In this document: one piece after another, positions 37,006-55,685 of the stretch
Layout: each line of letters starts with the position of its first letter
How positions within the stretch are numbered: the stretch's first letter is position 1
Source of the DNA: Siphonodentalium dalli
Taxonomy: Eukaryota > Mollusca > Scaphopoda > Gadilida > Siphonodentaliidae
DNA length: 64,000 bases
Direction: 5' to 3'
Assembly: GCA_032622095.1 (NCBI GenBank)
Contig: CP136063.1
Span: forward strand, 31,188,987-31,252,986
Position numbers and translations under genes: made by a program
The notes under the pieces: model-generated
The model's database searches: none
What the model saw: only the letters and a program-made list of their open reading frames with translations
What the model was told of the DNA's origin: nothing

Positions 37006-37764
37006 AAAATTAAAGAGAGTGATTCTACCACAACAAGATTGTCTCCCCAAAATTGTACTTGAGACCAGGAACATTCAGCGTTAGTATATTCAGCACTTAA
37101 TAAACTTCTGGTTACAATGCACCAAATGATTTACATAGGCCTCAGTGATAACAAATCCCGCTGGCCTATATTCGCTGCAAAGCTTTGACCCTGCACGAGT
37201 ATTTGAAATTAAAGAACGTCCTTTTAGACACACAGAAATGTGCAAAAAAGTACTTGTTAACATGGTAGATCACACTGGAGCTTGACAAACGTCACACTAC
37301 CCTTAAAATTGTGAAAAAAATGACATCGAAAAAAACACAAACACCTCCCATAAATTATTCGCCACTTGCACAGCCATAACCATTTACCATGTGGTTATAT
37401 TTGATGTTTCTCGACGGGAAACACATCTGTGCATTTTTTCATCCATGTATCATTGACCATTTAGCTGCCAGAATTTTTTTTATGCTGATCCTAGCTTGGT
37501 AGTGCCAGGGGAAATCACTCTACTAATTTGTATTTGGTGTATTGTAACCTTCTACCTTTCTCAAAAGATATAACATCTGCTAATAACATTCTGTGAAAAG
37601 TTTTTATGTGTAACCAACTTTTGGTAAGGGTGTGTATAACAGGTAACACGTTGTCCAAACGAAGTGAACACCAAACCTGTCACAAAACGAGTCAAAGTGA
37701 GATGCCGGCAGGTCGACCAGAGGCCTTTTAGAAAAGTCAAATGAGGAGAAGAGCAAAAAACGGC
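37006..37764. other. No gene recognised
   Basis: Unassigned sequence with no long frame and no repeat match noticed in the window. Confidence 0.45.
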
Positions 37765-38509
37765 TTAAAGATGGATTATCTCTTTAAATAACAAATTTTA
37801 AATAGTTGCGTGGGTATAAAATAATAGATATGAACTGAATACCCCTGTCCGGAAAAGCTTCTATCAATTAATATTGATTTTATTGTGAATATTAAATCGG
37901 GACCGTTCATGTTACTATTTTTAGAACAGACCATTCGGATGATATCATATTTTGATATAGAGCACTGAGGCTAATGGGGTCGTTGTCGTAACGTTTTATA
38001 CATAAATCCACACCAGTCTCAGTCGGCGCGAGATTGAAACGGTACCGTAAATAATTGCCGTCTACTTCAATTCATAACTATTTTTCTTCCTAAGTTCTGA
38101 TAAAGGCATTCTTTTATCACAATTATCGAAACTGCAATTTATAAGATTGGTCATCAGTCGCATATTTTTCTTAGTATTAAACAGGGACGGAAAGAACTGC
38201 ATGGTAGTTTGGTCAATGAACGGAAGAAAATGAACTTGCAAAAAATATCAAAACGTGTGCATTTATGTAGAAAACACTACGACAATGACCCCTTTCACAT
38301 GACACTACGCGTGACTGGTGTGCATTTATGTATAAAACATCACGACAACGACCCCATTAGCAGCACTGAGCTGTTCCTACGGCTACGCAACGAAAGTCAA
38401 ATGTCACAAATTGGTTGTCTGTATTGTTTTGTTCCAGAGATATAAGCGATAATAAGTATAATTAACGTTTACTTGTGACAAAATAGTACAATAAAATGTC
38501 TGGTCTCTG
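37765..38509 (-). mobile_element. M1 MITE interrupted by two later elements
   Basis: Starts at TTAA 37,765 with the ATGGATTATCTCTTTAAATA end. It is interrupted by a 393-bp element at 37,970-38,362, resumes at 38,363, and stops at the central GTTAAC, where another M1 (38,510) has entered the TTAA. Confidence 0.75.
37970..38362. mobile_element. 393-bp hAT-like MITE with 8-bp duplication GCACTGAG
   Basis: Inserted in M1: GCACTGAG at 37,962-37,969 and 38,363-38,370, where intact M1 copies have a single AGCACTGGG. Its ends are CTAATGGGGTCGTTGTCGT and the inverse. A second, diverged copy of the right end lies just inside it (about 38,255-38,300). The 8-bp duplication suggests hAT-type mobilisation. 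Confidence 0.75.
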
Positions 38510-38951
38510 TTAAAGATGGATTATCTCTTTAAATAACAAATTTTAAATAGTTGCGTGGGTATAAAATAATAGATATGAACTGAAGACCCCTGTCCGGAAA
38601 AGCTTCTATCAATTAATATTGATTTTATTTCGAATATTAAATCGGGACCGTTTATGTTACTATTTTTAGAACCGACCATTCGGATGAGACCGTATTGCGA
38701 TATAGAGCACTGGGCTGTTCCTACGGCTACGCAACGAATGTCAAATGTCACAGATTGGTTGCTTGTATTGTTTTGTTCCACAGATATAAGCGATAAAAAA
38801 AAGAGTATAATTAACGTTTATTTGTGACAAAATTGCACAATATAATTTCTGGTCTCTGTTAACAGTAACCACTATTGTTCGTTAGCTGAACAATCACACC
38901 TTTTTAGACCAGAAAATATTCGAAATAAAATTAATATTAATCGATAGAAGC
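38510..38951 (-). mobile_element. M1 MITE, truncated at one end
   Basis: Begins at the TTAA 38,510-38,513 inside the preceding M1 and follows the family to TCGATAGAAGCAT near 38,951, losing the last 75 bp or so. Confidence 0.75.
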
Positions 38952-39012
38952 ATACTATGTTCACGTCAATTCCATTTCTCAATGAAATATGGTTGTATGC
39001 CAATTTTTTTTA

Positions 39013-39226
39013 TCACAACTTTTTGACAATTTTCACACTTTTTGACAATTTTCACCCTTTTGACATTTTCACACTAACTCGACAATTTCCATACTAATTT
39101 GACATTCTCACACTAATATGACAAATTTACATTAGTAATATGACAATCATTACTAATATGACAATTCTCACACTAATATAACATTTCTGAATAATATGAC
39201 AATCCTCACTAATATGACAATGTTAT
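39013..39226. repeat. Degenerate tandem repeat, unit about 20 bp
   Basis: Roughly ten imperfect repeats of ACTAATATGACAATTCTCAC and variants (earlier units CACTTTTTGACAATTTT). It is a minisatellite-like array with no coding meaning. Confidence 0.7.
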
Positions 39227-39803
39227 AAAACTAAAGCTACAAGATTGAATTACAGGAACAAATTACATTGGGCTAACTATGTGTAATTTTGGAATAAAAG
39301 TAGGCGACTTGTCAGGAGACACATTACAGTAAAAATACGCATAAGACAAATTCTGTGTCTGTCAATCTGGATATTCTGAAATATATGACTTGTGTATTAT
39401 GGGTTTATATATACATTGTATATTATATGTGTGTTATTTTGGTGAGATGTGGATACTGGCTCATTTATTTTCATTTCAGGTTGCTTGTTGTCACGTCTTC
39501 AGGGTCCATCGTCCCTCTGGGACGCGGTTTGCAGTTAGGGGCCTCAGTTCCTATACCTCCGGCTTTTACTCGGCAAGCAACTTGACATAGAAATATGGCT
39601 CCATCTTATCCGAATCTTCTGTCTTGGCGGCCTGTGGCTTGGCGGGCATTCCATAGTTTTGACTCACGGATGCCGACAGCCACTTCCTTTTTCACAACAC
39701 ACATTGCTGTGCCACACTCTGCAGGGAAAATTTTGTTTCACCTATAGAAGGTGGCATATAATTGGTAGGTGGCTGTCGGTGCCCGTATACATGTTGTATA
39801 TTA

Positions 39804-45392
<5,589 letters not shown>

Positions 45393-45404
45393 AATGTACT
45401 CCAT

Positions 45405-45600
45405 TGACATGTGGTATGGTATCACGCGAATGGTCTGTTCTAAAAATAGACACACAAAATGTCCCAATAAATCATCTCATTACATACATTTTGTAAAATA
45501 TTGGAAATAAATTCAATATTAGTTTAAGCTTTTCCGGGCAGGGTTCGTCAATTAATTATTAGCATTTGATACACGCAACTATTTCAATTGTTTTATTTAT
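45405..45600 (+). mobile_element. M1 MITE fragment
   Basis: Right-hand part of M1 (GGTATCACGCGAATGGTCTG, TAAGCTTTTCCGGGCAGG, ACACGCAACTATTTC) lying between transposon B and zinc-finger debris. Confidence 0.65.
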
Positions 45601-45781
45601 TAGATAATCGTCACCAAGTCCCTCGAATGATTACATGATTTCTCGCATATATCACAATTATAAGGCTTATCTCCAGTGTTGATTTTCTTATGGCTCGCTA
45701 ACGAATTCGATCGATTATATGATTTATCGCACATATCAAGATACTAGAATGATTAAATGGTTCACGGTAGTAAGGTTTACC
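45600..45781 (-). pseudogene. Decayed finger tail of ZF3
   Basis: Two to three damaged fingers (ICEKS-like and ICDKSYNRSN-like pieces, linkers HTGDKPYN) follow the ZF3 stop with indels and lost Cys residues. The first base after the HT of ZF3 is the T of a TGA where a linker GGA is expected. Confidence 0.7.
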
Positions 45782-47110
<1,329 letters not shown>

Positions 47111-47282
47111 GTATATATCATATCACATGTGACTTTCTCGTGGCATTCTGATTGGCTGCACACTGCTATACTATTTAACGATAGTACCCTAGCAGGATTC
47201 CTACATGCCTACTATTCTTTTTCTATTTATAGTACAAAATACATTTCGCAAAATCGGTTTGCCGCATGAGGACACGCTTATC

Positions 47283-47809
47283 TTAAAGGTGCATTATCTC
47301 TTTGTAAACATGTATTATATAGTTATCGGGGTATAAAATATTAGATTTGAATCGAAGACTCCTGTCCGGAAATGCTTCTATCGATTAATATTAATTTTAT
47401 TTCGAATATTTTCTGGTCTAAAAAGGTGTGTTTGTTCAGCTAACGAACAATAGTGGTTACTGTTAACAGAGACCAGAAATTATATTGTGCAATTTTGTCG
47501 CAAATAAACGTTAATTATACTCATTTTCGCTTATATCTGTGGAACAAAACAATACAAACAACCAATTTGTGACATTTGACATTCGTTGCGTAGCCGTAGG
47601 AACAGCCCAGTGCTCTATATGCAATATGGTCTCACCCGAATGGTCGGTTCTAAAAATAGTAACATAAACGGGCCCGATTTAATATTCGAAATAAAATCAA
47701 TATTAATTGATAGAAGCTTTTCCGGACATAGGTCTTCAGTTCATATCTATTATTTTATACCCACGCAACTATTTAAAATTTGTTATTTAAAGAGATAATC
47801 CATCTTTAA
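47283..47809 (+). mobile_element. M1 MITE, complete
   Basis: Bounded by TTAA at 47,283-47,286 and 47,806-47,809; 527 bp with both inverted ends (AGGTGCATTATCTCTTT and AAAGAGATAATCCATCT). Confidence 0.88.
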
Positions 47810-47903
47810 ACTATGCCCTGTGCGATACTTGTTGCAATATCGGCATACCATTAGATTTATTGTGATGATCTTTTAAATATATGGTCATAGCTACCCAATG
47901 TAT

Positions 47904-48173
47904 TTAAAGGTGGATCATCTCGTTGTGAACATGTTTTATATAGTTACCGGGGTATAAAATATTATATTTGAATCGAAGACTCTGGTCCAGAATTGCTGAT
48001 ATCCATTGATACTAATTTTATTTCGAATATTTCCTAGTCTAAAGAGGTGTAGTTGTTTAGCTAAAGAACAATAGTGGTTACTGTTAACAGAGACCAGATT
48101 TTTTATTGTACAATTTTGTCACAAATAAACGTTTATTATACACATTATCGCTTATAACCCAATGCTCTATTAT
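47904..48173 (+). mobile_element. M1 MITE, 3'-truncated at a hairpin
   Basis: Left half of M1 from TTAA 47,904. The family sequence stops just after CCAATGCTCTAT, where a long hairpin begins. Confidence 0.7.
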
Positions 48174-48316
48174 ATAAATATTGCACGGCTTGGAGGTGAC
48201 TATGCCAAAATAGTGGTCCTCGGGGGGGAATAGTCCCCGAGCCAGAGGCGAGGGGACTATTCCTCCACCGAGGACCACTATTTTGGCATAGTCACCGACA
48301 AGCCGTGCAATATTTA
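48174..48316. repeat. Long near-perfect hairpin (143 bp)
   Basis: The outer arms are ATAAATATTGCACGGCTTG and its complement. The inner arms run from GGTGACTATGCCAAAATAG through TGGTCCTCGG and AATAGTCCCC, closing on a short loop around GAGCCAGAGGCGAG. It sits at the broken end of an M1 copy. It is probably a foldback-type mobile sequence. Confidence 0.75.
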
Positions 48317-48319
48317 TGT

Positions 48320-50071
48320 GGTAGAGTGAATGTTGCACTTAATATGTGGCAGAATTAACGTAGCACCTTTAAAAGTTATATTTAGAAAAAGCACATGGAA
48401 ATTGTTTACATTTATTCACTATTAAGTATTAACAAATAAAAACTACACACCTAACCAAATTTAGTAAACCGCTTTTCAATTGGTCCGTTTTCCCGCGTTT
48501 TGTTGTTACGTCACAACCTCGTTATCGGAGTTCGATCTCGTTCTCAAATTTCCCTCGTAGCAAAAGGGTCGCAAATATATTTGGCTTGTTTAGTCATCAA
48601 TTTTATTCATTAATGTCTTAAGTAATAATGGAAGGCCAATACAGATAGTTGGGAGTGTCTTTTGTCTCAACGGCAAGGTAAATACAACTCTTATACATCG
48701 TATGTTATTACAGATATTACAAGTGTTTTCATGAGATAATATTTCACTTTCAGGATATTTACTCCTTTTGGTCAAAGGTCAAACCTAAACCTTGAGGGTT
48801 TGAATTATTCATATCAATTCCGATGGCGGCATATATTTATAGTCAAATACTTTTTAAGTCATTATATTTACACTTTTAATTATCATTTGAACATTTTTAT
48901 GGGGAGGGGGAAGTTTTTATATTTCAAGTGCATGAAGCACAGTAATCACTGTCAGTTATAAAGTAATCACAAGTCAGTAATAGATGAAATAAATAACAAA
49001 GTATCTAGCAAATGTTCAGTTCATTTACTATTGTTGTATTTTGGTTATTGCAGAGAAATTCCGAAGATCTGTAGAAGCTAGACACATGTATACCTGTAGC
49101 ACGACATTTGTACAGCGCTGTATACCAATATCATCCAATATATATATATATATATAAAGACATTTTGAGGTGAGACCTTTCCATTATTAACCTCCAACCC
49201 TCATGGCGAAGAAATTAGATATATAAACATGTTTCTCGGACTCATACAATTACTTGACTGTCGTGTATACACATGCATACCAAACATATATATGCATATA
49301 ACGATTTCCCTGAGAAAGGAATCCCTGCGACATTTATTATATTTTATCGAACGTTTTTCTTTCTGTCCCAGGACCCATAATGTCAAACAATTCACAATCA
49401 TCTATATTCCCATGTATTTCCTTTTCATTGCAGAACGATTTCAATATTTTCAATGCAAAGTTTTGTTGTTTCTTTTTTTATTTTGCTTGTAAAATTTTCT
49501 TCAATAAATTGCCGGGCTTCTAGTTGGGCAAATCTAAAATTTTCTTCCTCAGGAATGATTAACAATGGAAAGCAGACGTCGTTGTTGTTGTTGTTGTTAT
49601 TAAACAATGACATCAGTTCAAAACATTACTTTTTTTTATCGAAAACAACTGAAGATTCGTTCAGAAAATTTAGTAGCACGAACTAAGGAAATAGACAAAA
49701 ATATCAAAGCGATATTGTGATCAGCGGAGAAAGGAACATGATAAATCGCCACACCAAACATGGATAAAACATCACAAATAACATAAAGAAATTGCTTACG
49801 ATCATTTATTGTGCTCGAGTTGTCGATTACAAAGACATTTCGGATAAAAAAGTGTTGAACTTTTGCAGCGAGGTGGAGATGACTTTCAAATTACCTCCCC
49901 GGAATAGTGGGCATGTTAAAAATAGATTTCTGGATTTTCCAAGCGATAGTGGGTGTGCTAAAATTAGGAGGCCCACTATGGCTTCGTGGACAACACTATC
50001 GATAATAGTGAATGTCAATCAACCAATCACAAGCGTGGATAAGGCTTAGATAGTCACGTGAGATAAAAATA
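48320..50071. other. No gene recognised; simple repeats
   Basis: AT-rich sequence with an (AT)n tract near 49,138-49,156 and a (GTT)n tract near 49,580-49,596. Open frames of 60-87 codons on both strands overlap and look random. Confidence 0.45.
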
Positions 50072-50132
50072 TATCGCAATATGGTATCATCCGAATGGTC
50101 TGTTCTAAAAATAGACACATAAACGGTCCCAA
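50072..50132 (+). mobile_element. M1 fragment, host of the next M1
   Basis: Matches ATCGCAATATGGTATCATCC to the AAACGGTCCC part of M1 and ends where M1 copies have ATTTAATATT; the next M1 sits in that TTAA. Confidence 0.6.
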
Positions 50133-50660
50133 TTAAAGATGGATTATCTCTTTAAATAATTTTTTTTAAATAGTTGCGTGGCTATAAAATAATAGATATG
50201 AACTGAATACCCCTGTCCGGAAAAGCTTCTAGCAATTAATATTGATTTTATTTCGAATATTAAATCGGGACCGTTCATGTTACTATTTTTAGAACAGACC
50301 ATTCGGATGTTGCCATATTGCGATATAGAGTACTGGGCTGTTCCTGTGGCTACGCAACGAAAGTTAAATATCAAAGATTGGTTGTTTGTATTGTTTTGTT
50401 CCACATATATAAGCGCTAATAAGTATAACTAACGTTTATTTGTGACAAAATTGTATAATAAAATTTATGGTCTCTGTTAACGGTAACCACTATTGTTCGT
50501 TAGCTGAACAAACACACCTTTTTAGACCAGAAAATATTCGAAATAAAATCAATATTAATCGATACAAGCATTTCCGGACATTAGTCTTCAATTCAAATCT
50601 AATATTTTATACCCCGGTAACTATATAATACACGTTTACAAAGAGATTATCCACCTTTAA
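50133..50660 (-). mobile_element. M1 MITE, complete, inside another M1
   Basis: 528 bp between TTAA 50,133-50,136 and 50,657-50,660, opposite in orientation to the fragment it interrupts. Confidence 0.85.
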
Positions 50661-50793
50661 ACGATTTCATATGACAGTTTGAAAATTAAGAGGTATCCGT
50701 TCATTGTTGAATATTTATTACATGTATGTACATACGGCTATACCGGTTTCGGCACATCTTTCAATAGCTTGGAGTCACTGATGAAATTGTATA

Positions 50794-51360
50794 TCTCATA
50801 TATATTTTGAAGACCTCTGTTTGTCTGTCTGTATGTCCTTTATAGAATCGAAAACGGGTTGAACGATCGAGACCAAACTTCCTATCCAAAGGTAAAATCC
50901 CACGGACACCGTCGGCGTCGCGTTTTGGAGAAGCTCAGACCACCCGTTCTCCACTCTCAGTCACAAAAAACGGCACTGCGGTGGTTAATCAAGTGATAAT
51001 TTAATGAGCGGTTGTTTTTGACGTATCGCTATAAAGAGCGTTTGTTTACCATTCAACGTTATTAGCATCTGCAGAGAGATATACGGGAACAATACTGCAG
51101 ACGAGATCTCGGAAACGGGTGGACCTATCGACTTGAAATTTGGTATGTGAATGTATCTTGCCCCGGATACGAATTTTATCGGGTCGCCGAGCCCGTGCGA
51201 CGTCAGCTTCGCGTATGCGCAGACCAGATCTCGGAAACGGGTGGAGCTATCGACTTGAAATTTGGTTTTTGAATAGCCCGGACAACTTCGGACTGGGTAG
51301 AGCTATCGACTTGAAATTTGGTTTTTGAATAGCCCGGATAACGTCGGGCTCATCGGCTAG
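50794..51360 (+). mobile_element. Helitron-like element 1 (non-autonomous)
   Basis: The 5' end is TCTCATATATATTTTGAAGA after an A. The 3' end has hairpin GCCCGGATAACGTCGGGCT, then CATCGGCTAG, followed by T. A TC start, a 3' hairpin close to a terminal CTAG, and an A/T host site without target duplication are Helitron hallmarks. It contains a unit of about 115 bp (GATCTCGGAAACGGGTGGA...) in two to three copies. It has no Rep or helicase gene. Confidence 0.78.
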
Positions 51361-52247
51361 TCTCATATATATATATAGAAGACCTCTGTCTGTTTGTCTG
51401 TTGACCGATCGAGACCAAACTTCCTATCCAAAGGTAAAATCCCACGGGAATCGTCGACATCGCATTTTGGAGAAGCCCAGAGCACCCATTCTCCACTCTC
51501 ATTCACGCAAAAAACGGCACTGCGGTGGTTAATCAAGTGATAATTTAATGAGCGTTTGTTTTTGATGCATCGCTATAAAGAGCGTTTGTTTACCATTCAA
51601 CGTTATTAGCATCTGCGGAGACATATACGGGCCATAGTACTCTTACAACATTTCTGCAATATAATTGCCTCAAATTGTTCAGCATCATTGTTATAGTATG
51701 TATGACACTTAGGTCAGGGCTTAGGGGGGGGGGGTAGTTAGTGTGGATATAGGCATAATGCTTCTCAGAAATCCCGGTTACAAACCAACACTCACAATTT
51801 CGTCTTTTGCATCAGATACCAACGCCACGATTCTCGACCGATCGGGACGAAACTTGGTACGTGTGTGTAGTTTGACCAGGCGGTCGTATCGGCGAGTCCG
51901 TGCGACGCCCGTGCAGCGCATGCGCAGACGAGATCTCGGAAACGAGTGGAGCTATCGACTTGAAATTTGCTATGTGAATGTATCTTGCCCCGGATACGAA
52001 TTGTATCGGGTCACCGAGCCCGTGCGACGCCAGCTTCGCGCATGCGCAGACCAGATCTCGGAAACGGGTGGAGCTATCGACTTGGAATTTGCTATGTGAA
52101 TGTATCTTGCCCCGGATACGAATTTTATCGGGTCACCGAGCCCGTGCGACACCAGCTTCGCGCAGACCAGATCTCGGAAACGGGTGGAGCTATCGTCTTG
52201 TAATTTGTTTTTTGAATAGCCCGGACAACATCGGGCTCATCGGCTAG
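51361..52247 (+). mobile_element. Helitron-like element 2 (non-autonomous)
   Basis: Starts TCTCATATATATATATAGAA directly after the CTAG of element 1 and ends with hairpin GCCCGGACAACATCGGGCT and CATCGGCTAG. It shares most of its left 270 bp and the 115-bp GATCTCGGAAACGG unit (here three to four copies, 51,925-52,200) with element 1. A G-run lies at 51,724. Open frames here (for example 51,743-52,099) come from the tandem unit. Confidence 0.78.
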
Positions 52248-52941
52248 TCTAATATATATTTTGGAACTTGTCTGTCTGTGTGATAGCTATGGCCGGGAAA
52301 ACTGTCAGACGGATTTTGACGAAATTTGATACCTAGGGTTAATTATGTCCAAGGAGTGTTTTTGGACGGGTGAAATCGTTACCCCGAGCTGACATCGACC
52401 TTCAAAAAGGTCAATTCAAGTTCAAATTGGGTAAAACGGGACGGATTTCAACGAAATTTGATACCTAGAGGTACTTTTTTCCGGGGAGTCTTTTGGACGG
52501 GTCAAATCGTTACCCCAACTCGGCCCTTCAAAAAGGTCAAATCGGGTAAAACGGACTGATTTCGACGAAATCTGATACCTAGTAGTACTTTTGCCCAGGG
52601 AGTGTTTTGGACCTGTCAAATCGTGACCCCGACCTGCCTTGACCTTCAAAATTGTCAATTCAATGTCAAATCGCGAATTTTGACGGGCTTTCGACAAAAT
52701 TTGATACCTAGGGTTACTTTTGTCCGAGGAGTGTTTTGGATGGGTCAAATCGTGACCCCAACCTGACATTGACCTTCAAAATGGTCAATTCAAGTCAAAT
52801 AGGACGAATTTCGACGGGTACTTTTGTCCAGGTCAAATCGTGACCCGGACCTGACCTTGACCTTCAAAAGGGTCAATTCATGGTCAAATCACCGAAAAGC
52901 AGAGGGGAAACAGGCCGGACGAAGTCGGGTCCTCCAGCTAG
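52248..52941 (+). mobile_element. Helitron-like element 3 (different family)
   Basis: Starts TCTAATATATATTTTGGAAC directly after the CTAG of element 2 and ends CCGGACGAAGTCGGGTCCTC, then CAGCTAG and T. The interior differs from elements 1 and 2: about six degenerate repeats around TTTGATACCTAG and TGACCTTCAAAA spaced roughly 100-110 bp. No protein gene. Confidence 0.75.
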
Positions 52942-52954
52942 TATATACATATAT

Positions 52955-53180
52955 ATAAAGCTTATGTGTCGTGTGGATACTCTTATGTTTCACCAAGATG
53001 CCTGAGTAAGTAAATGATTTCACCAAGTCGCTCGATCGATTACATAATTTCCCGCATATATCACAAAGGCAAGACTTATCTCCGGTGTGGTCAAGTCTCT
53101 TGTGTTAACAAGTTACAAGATGATTAAATGATTCACGATGGTAAGGTTTACCTCATGTGTGGATTATCGTGTGTGTCATA
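52955..53180 (-). pseudogene. Zinc-finger debris
   Basis: Minus-strand linker and finger pieces (complement reads CACACCGGAGATAAGTC, then GTGATATATGCGGGAAATTA) with indels; part of the decayed array downstream of ZF4. Confidence 0.65.
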
Positions 53181-53221
53181 GATAGAACCGCATGAGTGCC
53201 TGGATTTTGACGAAATTATCG

Positions 53222-53313
53222 CACAAGATTTGTTGGCGGAGCGATACCTCTAGTGCGGGAAGCAGTCACGCACGAGATATATCGTGTTCCGCCAACAAAT
53301 TTGACTCACAATC
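53222..53313. repeat. Inverted repeat, 92 bp
   Basis: Arms around AGATTTGTTGGCGGAGCGAT and ATATCGTGTTCCGCCAACAA, lying between two stretches of zinc-finger debris. Confidence 0.6.
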
Positions 53314-53639
53314 GTACATCTCCGGTACAGAAAATGTTAATTTAATTGAGTTTTAACGGCATTTTAGGGTTAACGCAACAATCATACAGGGAGCCCGTCT
53401 ATCCGCGAGTGACCTTGACCCATATTATGCGTTTGAAATTAAAATCTGTGTCTCGACAAACATATTCTTGAAATGAAACTACTTGAATGAATCATCTCAT
53501 CGATTGATCGCTTATTGTTTCGTTATAGTCGTGATTGAAAAAAGTTAAAATAGTAACGGCGAAAATCAGTCTAACAACACTGAATGAAATAGTTCCGTCG
53601 ACAGTTTGCACTAGAGCTATTCTGAGAATTATACCAAGT

Positions 53640-54436
53640 TGCTCGATTGAATTATCACATGTATCACAATGGTAAGGCTTATCTCTGTGTGGATTCTCTT
53701 ATGTCTCGCCAAGCTGCTCAATGTATTAACCATTTCAGTGCCAGGGGCCGATCTAATCAGCCCTAATTTACGGTATGTGGAGCCCTAAACAAATACAAAA
53801 TAACAAAAATTTGGATTTGAATTTTTTTTGGGTATGCTTAAGCATGCTATAGCGAATTTTAAAAACAAACTGGATAAAACCTTAGAGGCATGTTATAACT
53901 CAAAACTTTCACCAAGTGTTCATATTAATAATTTTGATGCCCATGAAAAACGTAAGATTCCCTGGCGCTAAACCTACAAAATAAATCTGCTAAAGAATAT
54001 AAGAAAAAATTAATTAAAATTGAAAAAAATTGTAAAAAATAATAATAAATGATAAAAAATTGTCAGGCCAATGCATTCTCTTATATATAAGAGAATGCAT
54101 TGGCACAGGGTATATGGGCTGATACAAAAATCGGACCTGGCACTCAAAGGGTTAAACGAATTCACGAATATATCACAACGGTAGGGCTTGTCGCCCGGTG
54201 TGGATTCTCTTATGTTTCACAAAGTCGTTCGGTGGATTAAATTATTTTCCGCATATGTCACAACGTTAAAGCTCATCTCCGATGGGATTCTCTTATTTTT
54301 CACCAAGTCTTTCGATTGATTAAACTATTTCCTGCATATAAGGCTTATATCCAGTGTGGATTCGCTTGTGTCACAACACAAACTTGCTGGATCGTTTAAA
54401 TGATTTCCGACATATATCACTATGGTAAGGCTTATC
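53640..54436 (-). pseudogene. Decayed finger array downstream of ZF4, split by a MITE
   Basis: Damaged fingers at 53,640-53,725 and 54,156-54,436. Removing the MITE at 53,726-54,155 rejoins a recognisable finger: the helix side TGCTCAATGTATTAAACGAA continues into ATATATCACAACGG. Several frameshifts and a missing Cys pair show that the array was already dead or has died since. Confidence 0.75.
53726..54155. mobile_element. piggyBac-like MITE in a zinc-finger codon
   Basis: 430 bp flanked by TTAA (53,726-53,729 and 54,152-54,155). The ends are CCATTTCAGTGCCAGG and CCTGGCACTCAAAGGG, a TTAA(C/A)C...CAGTGCCAGG type of terminus seen in piggyBac-like elements. It contains a 36-bp perfect palindrome at 54,068-54,103. 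The interior is AT-rich with no gene. Confidence 0.87.
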
Positions 54437-55282
<846 letters not shown>

Positions 55283-55287
55283 CAGGT

Positions 55288-55685
55288 CAGGGAGAACCCA
55301 AAATCGATGTACTAAACATCGATTTGTGTAAAAAACCTAGATCGAGGTTCTTCGAGACCATGTGACCACTGGTCAAGACATACACCCATGATATAAGGGG
55401 AAACACTCTAAACCATAATATGAAACTAATGGAAGTAATATAGTGTAAGTGGTATAATGTGGAGTATTTCATTTTACACCTATGGGAGGGCAAGTTCACA
55501 TTTAATAATTAATTGTGCTTAAGCGCAATCAAGCACAATTAATTATTAAATGTGAATTTCGCCTCCCATAAGTGTAAGATGAAATACTCCACACTATATC
55601 ACCAGTGGCCATATGGTCTTGAAAAACCTCGATCTAGGTTTTTTACACAAATAGAGGTTTAGTACATCAATTTTGGGTTCTCCCT
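55288..55685. repeat. Foldback at the left end of the 3.5-kb element
   Basis: Arms AGGGAGAACCCAAAATCGAT (55,288 on) and the inverse ending TTTTGGGTTCTCCCT (55,685). The centre is a 26-bp perfect stem (55,495-55,520 and 55,531-55,556, TTCACATTTAATAATTAATT...) with a 10-nt loop. The right end of the parent element lacks it. Confidence 0.75.

Noticed and set aside
51743-52247. Arg-rich frames in the Helitron-like region
   Set aside because: They come from the tandem unit of about 115 bp and are open in several frames at once, as expected for a repeat with few stops.
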